Assembly (NCBI RefSeq): GCF_020382885.2
Contig: NC_058499.1
Location: 11,641,872 to 11,705,871 of the forward strand
DNA: 64,000 bases
Reading direction: 5' to 3'
Origin: Scatophagus argus
Lineage: Eukaryota > Chordata > Actinopteri > Scatophagidae
A program made the translations under genes and the position numbers. Below are positions 55,601-64,000 of the stretch, piece after piece (the stretch's first letter is position 1; every line of letters begins with the position of its first letter). The notes beneath the pieces are model-generated. The model searched no databases, was not told the DNA's origin, and saw only the letters and a program-made list of their open reading frames with translations.

Positions 55601-58403
55601 ACAGCAGTAAGGGGACTTGTGTGCATGTATGCGTTCGTGAGCTCTGAAGCTGCACTTGTTGGGTAACAGCATTGAGCACACATTACACATCTGTTTGATT
55701 AAAAAAAAATGAGAGAAATGTCAAAGAAACATGGATAATACACAAATACTGGTCACAGTGGCTATAAAAGACAAGAATGGTGATATTCTATATTTTTCTC
55801 ATTGTCAGCAAATTTCATGAAAAGACTAAAACCAACAATAATCCTGCAAACAAGTATTACAGCCAGTGTAGGCAAAATCTGGCGTAGCGGAAGCCTCTTC
55901 CTCTGCACTGTAGACCTCACACATTGTATTAAAACTACAGTACAGTTTGAGTACAGTTTGCCTACACAAATAAAATGTCCAGTTGGTTTAAGATTTTACT
56001 ATGCCTTTATAAAAACAAAGATTTTTGTAAGGTATATATGGGCTTGAAGCTGAATGCTACAGAAAGGCCCAGAAAGTCATAACATGTTGGGGGGACAGAC
56101 ACACTGCTGGTTTTGGTCTTTCTACTGGTGGTGCTGACAATAAGAAAAATACAGACTATCACTATCACCTCCCTACATCTTTCACTAAAACATCTACTCA
56201 CTAGTCCTTCCACATCTTCTGATGGCCTCTGGTAATGGCCTGCAAGTGCTTTGTAGTCAGGCAACTGCTTGTTACACTCCAGGCAACGGAGTCGGTGGCG
56301 AATGACATTGTCTGGATATAGGGGCAGGACAGGTTGGTTTTTAGGTGAGAGTGATGGTGAGGTGTAAGGGTATGTGGTTACAGATTCAGTACTCAGGGCT
56401 GCAAACATTTGCTCCTCTGCTATGGGTTTCATATGGAGCTGTGTGCACTGCATCACCATTCCATTGTTCTTGTGCTCTCGTGCATGTGCCAACAAGGCAC
56501 ACTTGTTGAAGAACACCATCGTCTTTGCACAGTGCATACATCCTACTTCAATGTGAACACTCCTCCTGCTGTAATGATACGCAAGACTCCGCTCCACCCC
56601 GAAGGCGTCCCCACACTCAAGGCAGCAGTATCCGCGTGGTGGAAGGCTGATATTGCTCTCTGGAGGAGGGCTCAGGTTGGGCACATATGTAGGCACAGGG
56701 TTGGCATTGTTCAACAATCTGCTTAAGGTTCCAGCTGCTGTGTTAGGAGTGGACATGCATGGATGAGGTTTGGCTGTTTTTACCTGATGCACCAGTGGGA
56801 CAGTGCTGTACACTGTGGAGGAGATTGTGTGTTGGTTTTGTTGATGAGAGGTGGACCGAGCAGCTACAGAAGCAGCAACACTGTGAGGGACTAGGTTCAG
56901 GCTAGCTAAGTGCATTGCTTTGGGAAGGAAGTTTGTGCTAGTTGCATGGCCTGCTGTGGCTGATCCTCTCTTTGGTTTCTGCCTTTGACGTGCAACCGAT
57001 CGTTTGACAGAACCACTAGCATTATGGAATATTGTTGCAGACTGCTTTATGCCTGACCTCCTGGAGTTAGCCTCTGATCTGTTGTGCAAAACTCTGGCTG
57101 AGGATGAGCTAGCTGGTGTACCTTTCGTTTGTATTCCGGCAATGCCATCAACAACAGCACTTTGAGACTGATGAGGAGACGTATTACAGTAAGAATCTTC
57201 ACTAATCATACTTTGTGATGGAGAGGATTCATACGCAGAATGAACTTCATCTGTTTCTGAATCAGGCAGCACACTGGTGACTGTCCGCTTGATCTGCCCA
57301 GATGTAGTTTTGATAGTCTTAATTCTGACCCTGGGTATTGCAGGAGGTGACCCAGATGCCAAAGCAGGGGATGCTTTACCACTACTATCACTGCAAATGC
57401 TTACTGGGCTATCAGAGGGTTTCATTAACCGTTTCACAGCTTCAAGCGGACTTCTGGGGCTTAGTGGGGATATAGGCACATTAGGACTTGCTTTCATGCA
57501 GTCGTTATGAACTGCTGAAGACTCTCTGGGATCTTTTTTAGCATTCAGAGCCACCAGAGCCTCAAGGCAAGAGGATAATTTAGATGTCTGAGATTTTACA
57601 TGCGGATAAGAAGCGGGAACATCCACTGAGATTCCTGAATTGCAGTTTGTCTCAATAAGGTTTTGGTTAACACTCAGTGGAGGAAGTGCATTGTGTGTTC
57701 TAGGTGTTTTATCCATTTCATTGCTGACACAGATTTCAGAGGGCTCCAAACCTCTACAACTATCTGTTCTGCTGCTCTGAGTGTTTTTGGGAATATTAGA
57801 GTCCTTTGGACAGTCATCAAATATGCTGAGGTCCAGTTTTTTTGGATAGTCCGGGACTGAGGGTTCCACGAGCACTGAAGCTTCTGGGAAACAAGGTCTC
57901 TCTTTTGTATGCATTTCATCTCTACTATACTGGGTGTCTTCAGACTCAGGACTGGAGATGGGACTAAAATGAGAAAGTGACTGAGAAAATACTGGGGTTC
58001 CATCAGGTTTGTGCTGAACAGGTGCCTTTCCAAGAAGCTCTCTTGAACTCTCCCCATTCAGAGCTGAGACAAATGATTTGGAAAAGCCAGTGTTAGTTGT
58101 CTCAACAGTGTCAATGGAGGTGTCTTGTCCCCTGAATCCATTTTGCAACGCTGGTCCAAAGCCCTCCAATGACTCCTGGCGACTTGTGTTTTTCACAATA
58201 ACACTTACAGCAGGGATATCTACTGTTGTGTCAGCTTGGTTACTCAGTAAAGTATCATCTAGACATATCCCTGTATGTTTCAGCTGACTCTCTGTCTCCT
58301 CGTGGCTCCCCTGGATGGGCTCTTTGGCATCCAAACCTGTGGCATCTGGGATGTCAAAGGCAGCCAGAAGATCATCAAAATCCGGGGTTTTCATGTCACC
58401 CAT
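52649..58403 (-). CDS. znf592: ZNF592, multi-C2H2 zinc-finger transcription regulator
   Basis: Eight coding exons on the minus strand (5' to 3'): 56202-58403, 55512-55690, 55246-55419, 55000-55159, 54409-54669, 53536-53648, 53287-53425, 52649-53170. The sum is 3750 bases, 1249 residues; human is 1267. The start [20 protein letters not shown] matches human ZNF592. The large first exon is a Ser/Thr-rich disordered region, with [13 protein letters not shown] and [13 protein letters not shown] typical of the family. It then holds the first fingers ([26 protein letters not shown]). Later exons carry a string of C2H2 fingers, for example [35 protein letters not shown] and [10 protein letters not shown]. 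Near the C-terminus lies a run of about ten Glu. From general knowledge the ZNF592, ZNF687 and ZNF532 group works with ZMYND8 on chromatin. A non-coding first exon ends at 58929 (donor AATG|GTAAGC); the acceptor is at 58423/58424. Confidence 0.95.
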
Positions 58404-58423
58404 GGCTGCACAGGGTCATAAAC

Positions 58424-61400
58424 CTACAGAAACACACACAGAGTTCGCTTAATGCGTTATCTCTCCGTCTAAACAGTGCACACTGCAGGTAGAATTTAAT
58501 GAACTGTGTTAAGGATTAGACAGCTGTTTTACAATCTGACTAATAGCTGTTTAGCAGCGGGGTAATGCCCTCTGGGCTACCGTTAGCTTCAGCTGGCTAG
58601 CTAAATATTAACAAGGTCTGCTTCTCTTCGTGTATGCAGCTAGTATTTTGTACTAATGCATGCATTAACAGACTCACCTATATGCAAATAATCATTTAAT
58701 ACAGAATACAATGCACCTAGTGTTACTAAATATCAGTCCGTTCACATGCCGACTTAAATGAAAGTTTTTTGCTGTTAGCGTAGCTAGCAAGATACAGCTA
58801 GCTAGCCGAGTAGCTGCGCAACGGAGCCAAAGCAGTCAGTTAGCAATCTAGCTTAGCAACATGCTATCGCGCAAATCACTTAGCCAAGCTAGTAAACTCG
58901 TTACTTATCGAAGCACCAGTGCGCTTACCATTGGATCCCAGTTATGTTTAACAGCTCTACTAAATCAGCTATGTAGCCTGTTAGCTGTGGGCGCTAATTG
59001 TGTGGCAGGGTGTCATAGCTAGGCTACAAGCTGCTAGCGTTCGTTTTCCTTTTCCTCTAAGTGGAGGAGCCCTACACGTTGTCTTACAGGCGAGAGGCGG
59101 CGCTATTGAAACTATATAATATGCTATACAAGAGGAGGAATGCGATTTGTTGTCCTCAGTGGCTCAGCAGCCACAGTACACAAAAATTGATCTTATTACA
59201 TCTGGTAAGACCTCAGAGGTATTTGCTTTACATTACTTCAAGTGATTTTGTCACTTCAGTCGATCGGCCAAGCTTCAAAAACACTGGACGATACAATTTC
59301 GTTCACAACATCATTCATTAGGCCCTCACTACCAGTGAAAGTTTCAGATGGACAGGTTTCAAATGGCTTGTAAAGGTGATGATACTAAACACACACACAC
59401 AGCGACATTCATACTGAACAGCTGGATGTCTTAATAGCACATATATCCTTTGTTAGCCTCATCTTCAATTCAGTGTGGCAGCACTTTTTGGTTTTTTGTT
59501 GATCTTTGTCAGTGTCTGATCAGGATTAAAACCAGACATCAATGTAAATTCCTGCCAGCAAACTGGATATGTTGTAAGTCAAATGGCATTACAGAGAAAT
59601 CAGGTATTGTTCGTTTTAAAATATATAAACCAAGAATTTCTTGGCAAGCTAGGCTATGTTGACACTGAATTGATTTGCCTTGTGAAATAAAGTAACACAC
59701 GGATACTTAAATATATCATACTTAAATATTAAATTGACACTAAACTAGAACCCCAGTTTCCCAGTGGTATGTGTCGTCTTTTTGATTTAATGTGGCTTGT
59801 TCAAATGTATTATGGCAGGGAGGTGCAGGCTGGGTCTTCATGTTCTCTAGGAGATCCACGGCCTTTTAAGGAGTTAGTTTATGGTATCCTGTGAGACAGT
59901 CATGAGGGCAAAATACTCAAAACCTTCCTTCCCGCTAGTCAGATTGTATGACGGCACCAAGTCCTGTTAGGTTTACAGACACTCGAGCCCGCAGCACTTT
60001 GGAGACAAATAAAAAATAATTAAAAAAAAGCTTCAGTAATTATAAGCTTAACAAAATCAATTTACGTAACAGGACTTACCACGTGAAGTCGGTATTTACA
60101 TTGAGGTAATGCTGTTGAAAAGATGAAACGAACTACAATTTGGAAGCAATTTATTTCTATATAGGTTTCCATTTGTTAGTCTGTTAATAAAGAATAATAT
60201 GACTAAAGGGACGACTGGAAATACTGAATGGTACAATATTGCATTGATTCAGTTAAATATTACATAAAGGAAAGAATGGAATTACCAAATGGTGAGATAT
60301 TACATAAATTCAGCATCATATTGCATAAATTATGTGCAATGTATAGTTGTGTCGTCCTTCTACAAGTGTTTCCACAGCTTTGATTGTCACATCTAAATTA
60401 TCAGACTGACTCTGTTAGCAAAAGAGTTGATGGTGTATATAAAGACAATGTCTTGGGTTATTAACCCAAGGCATTCAGTGTTATGCTGCAAAATAAGTTC
60501 AGGTCATTACATTTTGCTAATGAATTTCAGGGCAAGTGAGGCTTTCTGGAAACTTAGTTAACACAAATATCCTGTACTTTTAAAGAAGAATTAATGATCG
60601 TCACAGCTATCCAGACAGACTAAGCCCCCACTGAGTGTTATGAACCATAGATCAAGCTCATTTTATGAGGATATTAGTTGTGTGTGACAAGATCAAATTT
60701 GAACAGCAGCAAGCAGAACAAATAGCTGCCATTATGTCCAATCGTGAATCATCACCCTGAAAGTCTAGCGCAAATTGCACTGCAATATATTTAATGACTC
60801 AGATAACAGCTTTAACTGATTTCAGAACTGCATGACTCTTCAGGGAATATTCAGTGTACTTCCTGAGAACATTTATTTAGAAAGATTCTTTCATGAAAAT
60901 AAAGATTAGTTTGACATTGCTGACTATGGCCCACAAAAGGTATTCTGAATATATCACAGCTCACACACGGTAGCATATAACTCACCTCTATAACATATCT
61001 ACTTATACAGTATAGTCATAGTACACATACTTATCTTTAGGCTATTGACTTTTGTTTTGTATTGCTACCTTCTCTGAAACTGCGGGATAAGGAGTTGTTT
61101 TCTAACCCTACAAAATGGATTTATATACTATGGCCTTGAAAATGTGAGGTATCATATGTCACAAACCTCACTACTTTATGATTTGGAGTATATCTCCATA
61201 TCTGTCTGTATAAGGGCTACTTACATTTTGATCTCAGGGAAAATAATTAGACCCATAAATCATTTTTTTTAGTTCAGTAAAATTAGAAAGAAAAATGTGT
61301 TACGCCCAACTTTTATGACTTATAAGGGTGGAGGACCACCTCCTACATATAAAATAATTCATGACTTATCCATTGTGTATTTCCCTGTGCCACCAGTTTT

Positions 61401-61697
61401 TGAAACTTCAAGCAAGACCAGATGAATTCACATTTGCTAACAAGAGTTCACAATTTGTCATGTGTTGCTCCAGAGATTTTGTAAACATGCTCAACTCCAC
61501 GTTCAATCAAATGTTGCTCCATAATGAAATCATTCCTGTTACATTATCACACGTATGCTTATGTCCTGTACTTCCTGTAATAGATCAGAGCAGTACGTAA
61601 TGTGTCTGTTAATTAGTGATAAGATGTTTCGTAGAGGGCAGAGGGTATATTGTTTTTACAGCGCAGCATTTGACAGTCGGATTTAGGAGGACTCACA
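58424..61697. other. Interval between znf592 and slc28a1-like, divergent
   Basis: Holds the znf592 non-coding first exon (right of 58929) and its promoter near 59000-59100. This is flanked by many short GCTAGC/TAGCTA-type repeats at 58580-59040, whose meaning is unclear. From 59100 to 61690 the DNA is AT-rich and I see no gene in it; the short open frames at 59061-59321 and 61361-61600 have no recognisable features. ALPK3, expected here from human order, is not seen. Confidence 0.45.
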
Positions 61698-63522
61698 ATG
61701 AGTAAGAATGAGCTCTGCTTTTCCTTGAATTAAGCCTTTTGTTTTGCAGTTATGAACTGGTATTTTTGTGCATTATTCTTCACAAGATAAGCCACAAGGC
61801 TCTTTTATCTGACATAGTACATAGAAACACAGCTTGTTACTTTGTTTGGCATTCCTCGCTGTTAAAGTCCAAGCTGCTTTCCCCAAGGCTGCTGCAGAGA
61901 AGTGAACAGTGATTGTGTTTTTCAGCAGAAAACAACGGTGTCCAGCTCAAAAATGCAACCCACACCAGAGGAAATGGTGTGGTAAACGAGGCTTTTGATA
62001 TAGAGGTATGTATTACATTTAATTTTTTTAAAAAAAACTGGCACATCGTGATAATTTTTAATAAATAAAATGCCTTTATCTTCTTAGGAGGACAACATTA
62101 ATGACACTGGCAGCAACAAATCGCAGAAAGTAAAAAATAAAAAGGGGTTAGGCTCATACTTAAGGTATGTTATTTCAATTGATTGCGTTTTGTAAAATGA
62201 AAATAATTGTTTTATTGGGATGTAATACTTCTGGGTGTGATTATAACAGCAGGTGCATGTTAATGTACAATAGTGTATGTGCAGCAGAAAATCTGTGTTG
62301 TTTTGTGTGCTACTGTAAAGTTTGACACTGTTAGATTGTATTTAATACAAAAAAAATCATATTAAGTTTTGGGCAAATGCACATTACTTGATATTGAATT
62401 TATAATTGTGTGATTATGTTAATTTTGTACACAAATGGACCTTGCTTCTAATCTTTCCTGTACTTCAGCCAAGTCTCCAAGCCGATTAATGCCACAGAGG
62501 ATTACTTCAAGGCTCACTCAAAAACCTTCAAATACGTTCTGCTGGGCATACTTGGAGCAGGTAATTTTAAAAGCCCATTCATTTAGTATTAACAATAACA
62601 GTGTATTCAGTGGTGGCATCCTGTATGGTTTTACTAGAAGACCGGAATAATCATGTGAACGTGGATAAGGATTTTTGATCGAATGCTCTTTTCTGCCCTG
62701 CAGGTTATGTGGCGTACTTCATTGCAGCCTGTGTATTGGATTTCAAGAGGGCCACTGCTCTTGTCGTCCTAACCAGCTTGGCTGTTGTTGTTAAGTCATA
62801 CGAACTTTTGAAGGAGTACAAGGGTGAAAGCATCAGTCGGTGTTTCAAACCTGCAGTTAGATGGTTTAAATCTAACTTGAAATGGATGAAATGGTGAGTG
62901 GATGTCTTGTTCTCAGTGGGATTGTGCTCTGTATGATAACGAGCTACGCATATTGGAATCTGTCAGTGAGTGAAGGGCTGTTTTATTGTGTTTTCAGGAT
63001 TTTCATCATAGCTGTTGTGGTCCTGTTTGTGGTGTGGCTCATTTTAGACACGAGCAAGCGTCCAGAGCAGCTTGTCTCATTTGGAGGTGTGTGCATGTTC
63101 ATCGTGCTTTTGTTCCTCTTATCGGCACACAGGACAGCGGTGAGTTTTGCACTGAGTCAGCCACTGACTCTTCTCAAGGATGAATGATCACTATGGTACC
63201 AACTGTTTCGAAACACGCTTGGACTTTATCTCACAAGTTATCTGTGGTCTCTTTTGCTGACAGTTCGGATATCGTTTGGCCTTGTGCCCCTGTCATCTTA
63301 AGGATTAGCTGAAGTGCTTCTTTGAAATAACGTAAGGCCTTATGGAAGCTCATTGACACACTGATGGTCAACAACTTTTTTTTCTTTCTTTTTTTTAATC
63401 TGTTTTAGGTATCATGGAGGGTTGTGTTTTGGGGTCTCGGGCTGCAGTTCTGCATTGGCCTTTTTGTTATAAGAACACAACCTGGAATCATGGCTTTTGA
63501 ATGGCTTGGAAGACAAGTGCAG
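61698..63522 (+). CDS. slc28a1: Concentrative nucleoside transporter (SLC28), N-terminal part; continues beyond window
   Basis: Exons: 61698-61701 (ATGA only), 61926-62005, 62088-62164, 62469-62560, 62704-62893, 62998-63139, 63409-63522. About 233 residues are present. The first two exons join as [14 protein letters not shown], a cytosolic hydrophilic tail. Then come membrane helices ([21 protein letters not shown] split by an intron, [28 protein letters not shown]) and the conserved core start [47 protein letters not shown] and AVSWR resemble SLC28A1 and A2 more than A3, and the position beside znf592 favours A1. These proteins import nucleosides with sodium at the plasma membrane. The next exon, expected to begin TFLEYT-like, is not in the last 480 bases. 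Confidence 0.85.
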
Positions 63523-64000
63523 GTATTAAACATGGATGCTACAAGAACAAACAGGTGTCAGCGTCAGTTTTACATCAGCAAATAGTTGGTCGCGTGTGAC
63601 CTAAATATATTTAGAGTAAATATATTCTCACATATGAATTAATCAGTCACGTTTTTTTTTTTTATAAAGTTAATACCATTCAACATTTCTAACCTATAAC
63701 ATCATATGTGATCTGGAAGCTCATGGTTTGCATAACAGACTTTGTATGAATGGCACACAGTGTTCCTTATCTATCAGGGAACAATATTCTTTGACTGAGT
63801 GGAATATGCATGCTTATCTTTGGAACTACTTTATTATGCTGTTAATCGTGATTCTTGGGTCATCCACGGGCAGAGTTAACATAACGTGCACAAGCATGTG
63901 GTCTGTTAATCACCTAATATGTTAATATGTAGCTCGGACTACTGTCACGTGAAAGTTGGCGATTCAGTTCCATGGCTTCCAATTGTGAAATATAAACTAT

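Overview
This 64-kb window is nuclear DNA from a ray-finned, probably percomorph-like, teleost. Genes have short introns with ordinary GT-AG junctions and the intergenic gaps are small. tRNA-headed SINEs and a Tc1-type transposon of fish style are present, and every protein I recognise is a vertebrate orthologue. Exon borders below were placed by hand from splice sites, reading phase and remembered human protein sequences. All are predictions.

Layout, left to right: scaper (minus, 888-17088, last third beyond the left edge) stands head to head with rcn2 (plus, 19018-20616). pstpip1 (plus, 21317-27787) follows, with a degraded Tc1 copy in its probable 3' UTR, and it runs tail to tail into tspan3 (minus, 30378-34202). 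Next come two single-exon cholesterol 25-hydroxylase-like genes in opposite directions (minus 35111-35944, plus 43325-44155). They flank a 12-exon zinc-finger gene with two CCCH fingers and a C-terminal CHY finger (plus, 38561-42367). Then come kti12 (minus, 45040-49384), nmb (minus, 49925-50493), znf592 (minus, 52649-58403) and the 5' half of a concentrative nucleoside transporter, slc28a1-like (plus, from 61698, running off the right edge).

From general knowledge, scaper-rcn2-pstpip1-tspan3 corresponds to human 15q24.3 and nmb-znf592-slc28a1 to human 15q25. Here the two blocks are joined by the ch25h-like/CCCH-CHY/kti12 segment, while SEC11A and ALPK3, which I expect near NMB and ZNF592 in human, are not seen.

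The genes do not form one pathway; they are ordinary housekeeping and signalling genes. The most notable signals are a textbook AT-AC (U12-type) intron in kti12, which also has a GC-AG first intron although I recall the human gene as intronless; the CCCH/CHY protein with a possible RWD-like middle; two alternative, phase-compatible first coding exons in scaper; and the gap-free ch25h-like pair in inverted arrangement. I saw no CRISPR array, no rRNA and no clear stand-alone tRNA gene. I recognised no retrovirus-like or other capsid- or envelope-bearing element.
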